NCBI GenBank assembly: GCA_963281255.1
Contig: OY725491.1
Coordinates: 744,001-808,000, forward strand
DNA length: 64,000 bases
Direction of reading: 5' to 3'
From: Aphrocallistes beatrix
Lineage: Eukaryota > Porifera > Hexactinellida > Sceptrulophora > Aphrocallistidae
Shown here: in pieces, positions 33,837 to 43,745 of the stretch
Numbering within the stretch: position 1 is the stretch's first letter
How the letters are laid out: each line of letters opens with the position of its first letter
Notes under the pieces: model-generated
What the model was told of the DNA's origin: nothing
What the model saw: the letters and a program-made list of their open reading frames with translations, nothing else
The model's database searches: none
Program-made: the position numbers and the translations under genes

Positions 33837-35886
33837 TCAATCCTCCCACAGCCCAGAATCTGAGTGATATTGATGGTATAAGTCCCGCATCAACAGTCTG
33901 AATAGAACATAACCGCCTGCAACAATACGATCAGCAACGTCATTATCTTCCAAACCCCATTCCATTTACCTTTAAAACGTGTGGTATTCCCATTTACCTT
34001 TAAAACGTGTGGTATTCATTCCTCCGACCATCTGCCAGTCTGCCTTGTATAGGCTTATAAGACCAAATCCATTTGTGGAATAATATCCTCGTATTGAAGA
34101 GTAGATAGAGGGATCACAATTGAAATAGTACACAATAGGAGCAAAACCGGAATATCCTTGAAATGTGTGTTTACGGATGGAGTTAGGTAGATAGGAAGGA
34201 ATGTGAAGAGAGAGGTCAGTACTGAATATAATGTCATCAGGACTGCTCACGCTGTCAATTCCAAGGTTGATGGCGGCTGACTTCTCCCAAGGTCCATCAA
34301 TTTCTATGATTGACCAGTGTTTCAGCTTACTTTGCTGCATCAAGCTTTCAACATCAATTTCGGGAGTTGGAAAATTAACTAAGATTACACCAAAGTTTTC
34401 GTCACCTGTTTCAATGTATATTCGTTCCATATTGAGAATGAACTCTCTTAACATATTAGCAAAATTCCGATGAGTTACTAGGAAATGTACAAAAGTTTCT
34501 CTATACATCTTCAGAGCAGTTGGTTGACAGAGAATCATTCGAGGTAGAGAGTTATGTCCTAGCACTACGTACTCAGATATCAAAAGTTCTCTCTCACTCG
34601 ATTCATCAATAGTTACCAACACTTCTATGAGGTAGAGATCTCCGTTGATTAGATCTGCCAGTTTCTCAATGTTAATTATACGAGATAGCTGGACATTTGG
34701 GTAGGTAAAGGTTAGATGGTACATGAAGGATCGTATAATACTATCTTTATAAGACTCACTAATGACAATATCTTTTCCCCAATCCACGTGACAACGAGGA
34801 TAGAACTTAGTTGCAGGATATGTACTCAGGAATGGTAAACTATTAGCATGTGTTATTGAAGTATTCTTGGTGTAAGAAGGCCGGTATTCACACAGAGGAA
34901 TAGCTCTTGTCTCTTGCTGCCCTAATTCATTAGTATCAACAGTTTGAAGAGCATAGATCAGATTTCTATCATCCATAGGATGGAAATATTTCCTGATCTG
35001 AGGATCTGGAACATGGGAAGGGAACTCACAATATGACACGGGGATGGATTTAGAACCATGATCACTGATGTAAGGCAAGAGATAGTAAGATTCTATTGGT
35101 TGGTACTCGTTACTGTCAGGTCTCTTCCATTTTACCTCTAGCACACACTTCTCTATGCTCGCTTGGATTATCTCAAAGTAGTGTCTCCTCTTAGCTACAA
35201 GGTTGGTTAGAAGGTATGCTCTTTTTCCAATGAGAGATGATGCAGATAAATTTAAATCATGTCTAACGGAATGTGAGGGATGGTAATCAGGGGATATCCA
35301 TACTTCTATTTTCCCTGAAAATGTTACCTCAATTGAATACTCGCCACTAATCGGAGGAGTGAGAAAGCCAAATATTCTCTGTCCGAACATTCCATATTGA
35401 GTTAGCAAGGTCAAATTATGTGTGAAGTATTGCTTCCAAGGGTTATTAGGGAACCCCAGTTTAACCTTCTCTCGATTCATAACAGTGATCTCTCCACACA
35501 TACACATTGAGAGAACCTCTGTTGCTATTTGGAACGAAATTTAGAAGATTATTATTTTGTAAAGATTCAGAATTTGCACTGTTAATCGATTTTGATATTC
35601 GCTTCCTTAAGTTTGGTAAATTCGGATCAAAATCAATGTTTGAGTTAATAGAGTGACCGATATCGTCATTATTTATGTATATTTGCGATTCTTTTAAGGA
35701 AGATAACATTTTTGAAATGTAAATAGAATCGATTTCAATTGTTGAGTCCTTTGGTTTGGAATTGTCAGAGAATCGTATTAAAAAGGAAAACAATATGCAT
35801 GAACAAATCAAACAAATCAACCTTGACTTTATCTTGCATTTCTTCAAAGTATTCAATAGATATTGTTTTATACAACAAAACATCAA
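33837..35886 (-). pseudogene. B4GALNT3/4-like glycosyltransferase, frame broken twice
   Basis: Homolog of Golgi beta-1,4-N-acetylgalactosaminyltransferases that carry a PA14 domain and a CHGN (chondroitin GalNAc-transferase) domain. The N-terminal part (35886-35461) has a type II signal anchor (LICLICSCILFSFLIRF) and a stem, ending SLNVYVWRDHCYES. The frame then shifts by one base near 35470-35480 to EKVKLGFPNNPWKQYF. The PA14 part follows (RIFGFLTPPISGEYSIEV, KIEVWISPDYHPS). The CHGN part has EKSAAINLGIDSV, DIIFSTDLSLHIP, NSIRKHTFQGYSGFAPIV and NGFGLISLYKADWQMVGGMN. At 33967-34022 a 28-bp tandem duplication introduces stops. Beyond it the expected tail is intact (WGLEDNDVADRIVAGGYVLF, LYHQYHSDSGLWED, stop at 33837). 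Either a recent pseudogene or two sequencing or assembly errors in a real gene. Confidence 0.75.
33967..34022. repeat. 28-bp tandem duplication in the glycosyltransferase gene
   Basis: The unit CCATTTACCTTTAAAACGTG plus TGGTATTC occurs twice back to back. Because 28 is not a multiple of three, it breaks the reading frame just before the conserved WGLEDND tail. Confidence 0.85.
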
Positions 35887-37873
35887 GAATTCTAACTAGC
35901 AAGGAAGTATTAGAACAATTTTATAGCATAAAACATACACTAAACTCCGCTTAATCGGGACAAGTCTCCAGGAATGGAATGGTTCCATATGCGACTGAAG
36001 CTAATACTAAATTTCATCGGTTATTTGGGAACTCCGCTTAATCGGGACGAAATATCCGGGACCAAAGTGTCTCGATTAAGCGGAGTCACCTGTATTTGGC
36101 TTACCATATATTTTCTAAGATAGAAAAGGAACTCGAAATATTTTAAGATAGAATAAGGTATTGTTGACTTTATAATGCGCTACTGAGATGTGTTCAACTA
36201 GATTTATCTAAAAATAACCAAGCCTAATACTCAGATATTTTAGATTCCTGGAACTACACACACTCTGACGTTAATTAACTAATAACAGCGAGTAACATTC
36301 ATTTCACATAGTTTAGAATATCAGTAGTATGTATATTGTATCTAAATAGGAGTGATTCAAGCGCAAATCATGAATATTGAAATATTTGCATACTTGTAGT
36401 TACCCTCAACAAGATGGTTTGAATTCTAATTACAAGTAAAATTATTTCTACAGAAGACATGACTATTTCGTAAAACATCATGACAACCGCTGGGAAAATA
36501 GCGTGTTATTCCCAAATAAGGGTGGAACTTCCGTTATGAGCACACCCTCAAAAGGACCATGCTTCAAGGAGAGAGAGAGAGAGAGAGAGAGAACCAAAAG
36601 AATTTATTTTTTATAATATTTTAAGCAGAATGTGCCAATGTTAGAATCATTTCTAGCAATAATTTCTAGTTATTGCTTTTTTCGCTCCAGATATGTTTAT
36701 ATAATAATATAAATTTTAGTTAGATTTGACTGTCCCTTTTGAGAATCGAATAAAGTTCCTGGATTTCAAAGTCTACAGCTATATTTGCCGCACTTTTGCA
36801 TTAAATAGACTTGTGTTTAACGACAAAGAGAGATTATGATCTCATTCATTCTCAGTATTCTTCCTCCGTTAATTAAGCTTAAGATCGTAGCATTAATAAC
36901 AAAGATGCTTATAAAAGCTCCAACATCTAATTCATACCTTATTTCTCAAATACGTACTATTAGCATTGTTATAAAACTAGTATAAATTTGCTACGTTCAA
37001 GCTCCATTATCTACTTGATTTCTCAATTAAGTCATATTTCAGAGCACTCTAGCATATTAAAGATGATTCATCTGGGCTTCAATATCCTTATTTCTTAATA
37101 CACACAAGTCATATGTTCAAGGATGGTAGCATCTTAGCTGCATATACTCATATTCATATAACCTAATATTCAGGTTGCTCCTAGAACCTATAGTAGTTGG
37201 ATAGGAATTTCCAAACCGGGACGAGGCGGGGCAGAAAAAAATCCGGAGGCCTTCCTATGATTTTGGCTGAGGTGTTCGAATGAAATCCGGGGCCGCAGGA
37301 TCAAACTCGGGGCAGATTCCCCGGATGCCCCCCTGGGACCGTCCCTGCATGCATTGTATTAGCTGTTATTATTTGCTATGTTCTAGTTCTTTTAATCTGT
37401 TACTCGCCTGGGATTACTGAAGTAATCTCCACGTCATAATTTCACTGAAGACATCGTTACTTCGTTACACAAGATGACCTTTTTAGAAAGTTTTAATCCT
37501 ATGCCAAGAATCCTCCACTGAAAGAAGGATTACACCAAGGGGTGGCTGTTGGGCCTTGGACCACAAGTTTGAGGATCCATTATTAAAATCCTAAGTTGCC
37601 CCAGGAATGTGTTGCGTCGGTTTAAGCTATTTTTAACAAGGAAGCCATACAAGTTTGAGGTCGTTGCTATAAATAGAAAAATCCTAGGGGCAACTTATAA
37701 TTATCAGAACCAAAAGTTGTGTGAAACATTAGACATACATAGTTTAATTCCATTTCCAAATAGTATATATTAAAATCACAAGAATTGTATTGAACATAAT
37801 ACAACTTCAATGGTTTATAATTAATTGAGCCTCAAATGCCCTACTGTATCCATCAATCGATACGAGCAGGAGT
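35887..37873. other. Intergenic with MITE, GA run and weak tandem repeat
   Basis: A CTCCGCTTAATCGGGAC foldback element occupies about 35943-36090 (right end CTCGATTAAGCGGAGTCAC). A GA run is at 36570-36592. At 36840-37110 a loose repeat of about 70 bases recurs (GCTCCAACATCTAATTCAT, then GCTCCATTATCTACTTGAT). A GC-rich remnant (GGGACGAGGCGGGGC ... GGGACCGTCCC) is at 37217-37350. No gene. Confidence 0.45.
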
Positions 37874-39471
37874 TTAACTGCAGACTGTATAAGTTACTTT
37901 TGAGTTTCCATTTACTTGTGTGACTGTTTTACAGTTTCTGCCAGTTGAATGTCCTAAAAGAAAGAAATTGCATATAAATTACATGAATGTGACAACACTA
38001 TTGTTTTGTCACAAATGCGACACTTTTTGAGGGCATGCCTAATTTACGGGACGGGACGGCATCCCGTCCCGTAAATTATGCACCTTTTCTTTCCCGTCCC
38101 GTAAATTAGGCATCTTAACTCGTCCCGTCCCGTAAATTAGGCATGCCCCTTTTTGACACAATAAAAATCTAACAGAATTTCTGCAAATGAGAATACGTAC
38201 TTGGATTAGGATCGAAAGAGTCCATATCATCAAATGGCGAAAACTGATTTCCAAAAAATCCTCCATCAAACCTTCCGCCAAACCCTTCATTAAATGGATC
38301 GAATCCATAATCAGTGTCATCTTCGAACTCGTGGAAAACGTGGTGAAAGTTGAAACCATCAAAAGTACTACTCTGTTGTTTCCCTCCACCGAAGAAATCG
38401 TTGAAATTAAAACTTGGCCCTCTAGGCTGCTCCTGGAAACCTCCTTCTCCAAACTGGTCATACGTCCTACGTTTCTTTGGATCTGACAGCACTTCATATG
38501 CTAAAGAAGAAAATTCATAATCCTGATGGCTCGAGGAATGTTAGAGTACAAAATTTGGTTGTGATTTGTGTAGCACCAAACCGCTTAACCAGACCAATGT
38601 ATGAGATACGTGCTCACTAAATGCACTTACTTTATCAATGATTAGTTGTTTATTCATCTGATGATAATAGATACAGTTAACTCCGCTTAATAGGGTCACA
38701 TCGGTCAGAGGACATTTTGCCCCGATTAAACAGAGAACCCTATTAACAGAAAATATTTTGTATTAGCTTCTATGTATGAGAGCTATTCCGGGCCTACCAA
38801 AAGTGGCCCGATTAATCGGTTGACCCGATTAAACAGTGGTCCTATTAAGCGGAGTCGACTGTATTCAACAATCTAACATAAGTAGCACAGCTAAATTGTG
38901 AACAGAATTGTCCATAGAATATTGTCCTGTTAATCATAGATTATATTCCCTCCCATCGAGGCTAAGATTAGTCCAGTCAGGCCATTAACGACACATGATA
39001 TCCTAAAGACCATCTATGGTACTGTTGATTATCTGGGTGGGACAACTACGGTGTGATAAGTGGTCTGGAATGAACCATTCTGACATTCAATTCGTTTATT
39101 AAATGATTGAATATCTCTATTCGACAACGACAGTGAAAGCTAATCGCCTAATTTTCATTCGTGTATTCGAGTAAAGATTCTTCAATCCATTTATCTTACT
39201 TTAATTTTCATATTCGGAAATAATATGTCTAATTTCGGTCCTTACCATTCGCAATCTCAATGAACTTCTCCTCTGCACCCTTCTCTTTATTCCTGTCAGG
39301 ATGATATTTGATCGCTAGTTTCCTGAATGCCTTTTTTATATCTTTTTCACTCGCTTTTCTCGATACGCCTAATAGTTTGTAGTAGTCCTGACCTGCCATT
39401 ACGATTAAAAGCTGTAGAGTTATTAGCAGCAGAACAAGAAGAGATGAATTTGAGCCTAATACTTGAACCAT
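37874..39471 (-). CDS. DNAJB9: DNAJB9/ERdj4-like ER co-chaperone, three exons
   Basis: An Hsp40 that stimulates BiP in the ER lumen and helps dispose of misfolded proteins. Exons on the minus strand: 39471-39246, 38500-38201, 37953-37874 (606 bases, 201 residues plus stop). GT donors (GTAAGG, GTACGT), AG acceptors and phases all agree. Residues 1-27 are a signal peptide ([20 protein letters not shown]). The J-domain follows: [20 protein letters not shown], the catalytic HPD in [20 protein letters not shown], and [21 protein letters not shown] Gly/Phe-rich stretch comes next ([23 protein letters not shown]). The last exon gives the family C-terminus ([20 protein letters not shown]). No KDEL signal, as in the family. 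Human DNAJB9 has a similar length (223). Very likely functional. Confidence 0.92.
38031..38148. repeat. hAT-type MITE in DNAJB9 intron 2
   Basis: A 118-bp element, GGGCATGCCTAATTTACGGG to CCCGTAAATTAGGCATGCCC, with three internal CCCGTAAATTA/TAATTTACGGG words. Flanking CTTTTTGA occurs at both sides (38023-38030 and 38149-38156), a perfect 8-bp target duplication. It ends 52 bases from the exon 2 donor. Confidence 0.85.
38674..38862. repeat. TA-duplicating MITE in DNAJB9 intron 1
   Basis: The ends CAGTTAACTCCGCTTAATAG and CTATTAAGCGGAGTCGACTG are inverted copies with TA flanks. Sister copies at 42168-42342 and, degenerate, 35943-36090. The rest of intron 1 (38501-39245) has nothing else recognisable. 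Confidence 0.75.
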
Positions 39472-39562
39472 TATATTCTTAAATGTAAAATGCAGAAATA
39501 CTAAAATTTGAATGAATTCTACTGTATTGAATATATTCTATTATATATAGTGCATAGTGCGC

Positions 39563-39581
39563 TGTGGCCTATTTTGATTGG
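39563..39581 (-). promoter_or_regulatory. ERSE-like element upstream of DNAJB9
   Basis: On the gene strand the sequence is CCAAT, nine bases (CAAAATAGG), CCACA. The vertebrate ER stress response element is CCAAT-N9-CCACG, bound by NF-Y with ATF6 or XBP1; the spacing is exact and one base differs. It lies 92-110 bases before the ATG, just upstream of a TATA-like CTATATATAATAG (39537-39549). Confidence 0.55.
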
Positions 39582-40000
39582 TTCTTTTGCTTGGAAAGAT
39601 TGCTTGTATAGTGATTCATATTCTGCTTAGTTACATTGTATAATCACTACGCATTTACTCTATATATGCTATTATTCATATGAACTGGGTTATATGGTTA
39701 ATTTATAGAGATTGTCTGCTCAACTGATTCTTTTCATGAACCATTAATTATATATCACTATTCTAATTGAAATTGGATAAAACTTTGAATATAAACTTGA
39801 TTTAAAAGAAAAGTTAATAATATTCTTGAAATATTATTACTAAATAGAAGTATGTAAATAGTTAGAAATAGTACCATATTCTTACTGGATCATTCTCCAA
39901 TATAATATTGTAGGTCCACAGTCAACATTATGTCCTGAATATGCTACCGATTTCTTTATTGGTCTATCGTGCAACACTGTTGCATGGCTATAGTCAGAGA

Positions 40001-40144
40001 CAGGATTGCCGTGGGAAAGAAATTTCAATTCCCATTCCCATCCCATTCCCATAGGAATCCTGTGGGAATCCCCATGTGGATCCCATAGGAATCCTATGGG
40101 GATCCCCCATAGGAAAAATCATTCTCATTCCCACGGTAACCCTG
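40001..40144. repeat. hAT-like MITE with 8-bp duplication
   Basis: The ends are CAGGATTGCCGTGGGAA and TTCCCACGGTAACCCTG. Flanks GTCAGAGA and GTTAGAGA match at seven of eight bases. The inside is made of CCCATAGGAATCC words in both orientations. Confidence 0.75.
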
Positions 40145-40640
40145 GTTAGAGATCCATCATTTGGTTCAAATATCAAGTTCATTTCAATTATTCATTTTAT
40201 CAAGACAAATAATGTCTTACTCCGACGATTCTTTTCAAATACAATGTTAATTAATTATTATCTTCTGATGGCGAATCAATCCCAAACATATACATTATTC
40301 TGAAAGAAATGTACACATTTGCGAATTGGTTTTTAATTAAAATATTTAACCATATTCAAATCTTATATTCCAGAAAGAGTTGAGAATTAATTATGTATAT
40401 TGTTAGACACTATAGTTTAGTTAACAATTCTGGAACGCAGTAACATCATGTACATATTTAGTGCCCTAGACCTAGCATGTTCTCTCAAAGTGGTACGGCA
40501 ATTCTCATATAAAACAATATTGAATGGAAATTTGCAGTGGCCACAGCACAGTCCTTATGCTACTAGCATAATTGCATACGAGTATGTAAAGATTATGTTC
40601 GAATCAATAATTAATCGATTGAGATATAAAATTTATAGTA

Positions 40641-40797
40641 CAGTAGAACTTCGTCTATATGAATACCAGAGGACGGTTGAAATGTGTTCGTATTATCCTG
40701 AATTCGTATTAATCGGAGTTATTTACATGTATTTTCCTCGTTGAGGAATAAAATATCTGTCTGTATTATCTGTGTTTGTATTAACGAGGTTCTACTG
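40641..40797. repeat. pogo-like MITE with TA duplication
   Basis: The ends are CAGTAGAACTTCGTCTATAT and GTATTAACGAGGTTCTACTG, with TA at 40639-40640 and 40798-40799. It is responsible for the chance open frames here. Confidence 0.75.
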
Positions 40798-41208
40798 TAC
40801 ATTGAATTTGTGGTATCATTTACGAAATACAACATATTGGAGCATGACTAATCTCTGGGATGCGACTATCTATCTATCTAATTTTCGAGACAGGACGAAA
40901 ATTAGGGTCCCGTCCTGGAAATTATACTTTCATATTGAATTAAAGCCAAAATAATTGTATCAAATACGTTTAGGTTCTGGAGCTAAGGCCCCTGAGAATA
41001 ATTTGATAGGCATTACTGCTAATTAAAGTGAATACAGAGCGTTTATTATCATTAGCTTAGAAAAATATACCATTATTACTATCAAGCTTAGAAAAATATA
41101 GTACCATGATATAACTAGCCTAGAGATTAATATTTAGTTTCATATTTATAATCTATTTCTAGCGATACTCATGTAAAATAGTGTTGTGCTTCTTTTTTAA
41201 CCAAAAAG

Positions 41209-42105
41209 TCATATGGCAACAGAAGAAGAAATATATTTTTCATTGACTGCTCCGAGGATTTCTTCCACCTTTTTGGGTGAACTATCTTGATCGATACTAA
41301 GAAAACCCCTACAAGCAAAATTAGCCTCTCTTTTAGCCATTTCGTCTGTCAACTCTTTGCTGAAAGCATTAGCTATTTGCATCTCTTCCTTTCTTTCATT
41401 AAACACTTCATCAAAGATACCCAACCCTATTTCAAAATCTATAGTTTTATATTGTAATTTTTTTTCAATTTCTTTAAATAACTTTTCCAAAATATTATGT
41501 TTCTCTTTCAGTTTGGATAAAAGATCCAAGTGGGAACTACTACTAAAAGAATGATGCAAATATTCGATATATTGAATCGGTATTATTTTATCGTCTCCTC
41601 GAGGATATAAATTGTAAATAATGTCGAGGTTACCTCCTATAGACATTCTACAAGTAAGTATATCTTTGCATATTCCGTAAGCTGATTCGAATTGGGTGAC
41701 TATACTCTGAAAGAGAGAAATTCCGTCCCTTGCTGCTTTTGTGAAGTATTTGTTTAATCCTTTCTTTTGTTTCATAGTTTTATCTAGACCTTTGATTGTA
41801 TCTATCTTAAGTTTTAGCCGTTTAGTTTGGTTATTGAATTGTTTGCAAATTTTTATTCCACGAAGATACTCTTCTTTTAATTCTTCAAGATTCATTATCA
41901 ACTCTTCTAGAATTCCACTTTCTTCCCACTCAGCAGGCTTTTTTGCGTCATTATCTTCTCCTTTTCTTTCGATTTTAAATAGAAATTTCTCCAACTGCTC
42001 CAAATTTTCCTGATTGCTCAAATTATAGGATTCTAAAAGGCCATAAACATCATTACACAGAGTTTCTATTGGTTTGACTTCGCGTCCAAATTCTTCAATT
42101 TCCAT
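41209..42105 (-). CDS. AF13, divergent probable array-family relative
   Basis: A 298-residue intact frame with ATG at 42105 (MEIEEFGREVKPIETLCNDV). Most of it resembles nothing I know, but the end keeps the family C-terminal pattern: KELTDEMAKREANFACRGFL followed by SPKKVEEILGAV, as in SKREAKIACKSYL...EEAEEIL. The middle has ELKEEYLRGIKICKQF, matching the family stretch LKEELL-x-GI-x-YTKL. DDKIIPIQYIEYL may correspond to the basic KYQQVKEL motif. No strong Gly-rich membrane segment is present, so it is probably soluble, like AF4. It sits between the two main blocks in minus orientation. It may represent an older lineage of the family. Confidence 0.6.
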   Translation of the reverse strand: MEIEEFGREVKPIETLCNDVYGLLESYNLSNQENLEQLEKFLFKIERKGEDNDAKKPAEWEESGILEELIMNLEELKEEYLRGIKICKQFNNQTKRLKLKIDTIKGLDKTMKQKKGLNKYFTKAARDGISLFQSIVTQFESAYGICKDILTCRMSIGGNLDIIYNLYPRGDDKIIPIQYIEYLHHSFSSSSHLDLLSKLKEKHNILEKLFKEIEKKLQYKTIDFEIGLGIFDEVFNERKEEMQIANAFSKELTDEMAKREANFACRGFLSIDQDSSPKKVEEILGAVNEKYISSSVAI

Positions 42106-42167
42106 TGGTAATCACTAATTCAGTTAAATATTTTTGAAAAATAATATACTCATATATAAACAAAATA

Positions 42168-42342
42168 CTGTCGACTCCGCTTAATAGAGTTACTATTTAA
42201 TTGGGTCAAATGCTTAATTGGGCCACTTTTGGCAGGATCAGAATAGTTCTCACACATAGAAGCTAATACAAATATTTTCGGTTAAAAGGGTTTTTCGCTT
42301 AATCAGGGGGACCGACATGACCCTATTAATCGGAGTCAACTG
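42168..42342. repeat. TA-type MITE, sister of the one in DNAJB9 intron 1
   Basis: The left end CTGTCGACTCCGCTTAATAG and right end CTATTAATCGGAGTCAACTG are inverted copies; the outermost bases of the left end are changed. Confidence 0.65.
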
Positions 42343-42422
42343 TATATTACAGTTGAAACTAAGATTTTGAGACTGGTATTTTGCTTTACCTGGTTTTTAC
42401 CACATTTCTCGTGCATAAGGTT

Positions 42423-42481
42423 TTCCGGCGGACACGAAGTTTCCGCCACCCGCGCAGTGCAAGCAAGCGAAGCGCGCTTGT
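42423..42481. repeat. GC-rich hairpin repeat, inverted copy
   Basis: Reads GGCGGACACGAAGTTTCCGCC then GCGCAGTGCAAGCAAGCGAAG (shown in part), the reverse of the copies at 21672, 55585 and 62486. Confidence 0.7.
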
Positions 42482-42699
42482 TTATATGAAATATAATCGT
42501 GTAAATCGTATTATAAAATTCTGATAATTGATTGGTTCTCGCATGAACCAATGAATTTCAATCACAAATAGTCCTTTTAATTCTATGTATAAGTAAATAT
42601 TGGGATTCGGACATTATCGCTCCCATGGCGACTCTGCGGGTGGGTAGTGTCCACAAGCCGAGTAGCGAAAGCAACCGAAGCGCGCTATTAGACTAATAA

Positions 42700-42805
42700 T
42701 GAAAATAATGATACATAATATTGAATAATAATAATAATAATAATAATAATGAATAATAATAATGATTAATAATAATAATAATAATGATAATAATGATAAT
42801 GATGA
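42700..42805. repeat. AAT/GAT microsatellite
   Basis: A run of ATA/AAT trinucleotides with interspersed GATAAT units. Confidence 0.85.
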
Positions 42806-42968
42806 CTTACTGACATGACTATGCGTAGTGCCTTTCCTTGTAAAGAGAATATCTATTGTAGACTTATGCCAATGTTATCGTATAGAGTCAACAAATACTT
42901 GATGCATGTTTTCAATAATTAATAGCATCATACCATTTCAAGCAAAAAAAAACATTAGAAAATAATCT

Positions 42969-43745
42969 TCAGCGAAGATCCTGCTCTATTAGATAATTTA
43001 TGATGATATCGATTTTGCAATTTGGAAGTTGAAACTTTTCATTAAAATTTAAAAAGGATTTACATTCTTGACAGGCATCTTGAGTAGAAGCGTCATCTTT
43101 TTGTTGCACATCCATATCTTTTTGATATCTGAGGCCATAGAAAGATTCATATTTGATATGTGTAAATTTTTCTTCTATGAAGCTAATTTTATCTTTCCAA
43201 CTTCCTACTCTCCTATCAATTATTTCTATCCTCGAAATTAAACGGCGATGTTGATAATATATTCTTAAGCGTGACATATTAACCCCTTTTATAAATTCTT
43301 CCATTTGAAAATAATCGAAATCCATATCCCCAGTAATGTCATTGGGCGCCGCACTTTCGCTAATACAGGTTAGAGATTTTAGAGATGAATTTGCCAATAT
43401 TTGTAACATTCTTAAACAATTTAATATCTCACTTACCATTCTATTTATTTCTTCTTTTTCTTCTAACTTCTTAAAAATAGGAAAATCTTCCATCTTATTC
43501 CTTAGTTGGTTCAATTTGGAATGAATTCCACAATTTAATTCATTCTTCAAAGCACTGAGACTTTCAATCAAACTATTTTTTGCTGATTCTTCACGCACAA
43601 TTCGCTTTCGTTGCTCAGTTTTACTATTTTCCAACAACTGGATTTTATCATCAACTGAGTTTACATTTCTTCCATAACAAACCTCAAGATCGGCATTTTC
43701 GAACATGTTTTCAATATCGTTAGATACACTACTTGTAGAAGACAC
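42969..43745 (-). CDS. AF14, very divergent possible array-family relative
   Basis: A frame of about 250 residues with no intron inside. The first in-frame ATG is at 43706 (MFENADLEVCYGRNV). The frame stays open upstream to a good splice acceptor (GGTTTTTAG at about 43745-43754), so a 5' exon is possible. It is helical and charged: LIESLSALKNELNCGIHSKL recalls the family stretch LKEELL-x-GI. Near the end YGLRYQKDMDVQ recalls RGLKYQQVK. DACQECKSFLNFNEKFQL plus a final helix recalls ACKSYL-x-HEFNCS. There is no membrane segment. The link to the family rests on these short patterns and on position only. Confidence 0.45.
   Translation of the reverse strand: MSSTSSVSNDIENMFENADLEVCYGRNVNSVDDKIQLLENSKTEQRKRIVREESAKNSLIESLSALKNELNCGIHSKLNQLRNKMEDFPIFKKLEEKEEINRMVSEILNCLRMLQILANSSLKSLTCISESAAPNDITGDMDFDYFQMEEFIKGVNMSRLRIYYQHRRLISRIEIIDRRVGSWKDKISFIEEKFTHIKYESFYGLRYQKDMDVQQKDDASTQDACQECKSFLNFNEKFQLPNCKIDIIINYLIEQDLR

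Larger units (their letters stand above)
39472..41208. other. DNAJB9 promoter region and repeats
   Basis: Besides the ERSE-like site, it holds a hAT-like MITE (40001-40144), a TA-type MITE (40641-40797) and an AATTTTCGAGACAGGACGAA ... GTCCCGTCCTGGAAATTA remnant at about 40880-40925 related to the GGGCATGCC element. No gene. Confidence 0.45.
42106..42968. other. Spacer with MITE, GC-rich repeat and AAT microsatellite
   Basis: A MITE is at 42168-42342, an inverted GC-rich hairpin repeat at 42423-42481, a repeat shared with 22085-22195 at 42485-42597, a half GC-rich copy at 42648-42688, and an AAT/GAT microsatellite at 42700-42805. No gene. Confidence 0.5.

Noticed and set aside
40448-40744. 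A 98-codon plus-strand frame left of DNAJB9
   Set aside because: Its second half is MITE sequence (40641-40797) and it has no recognisable domain.
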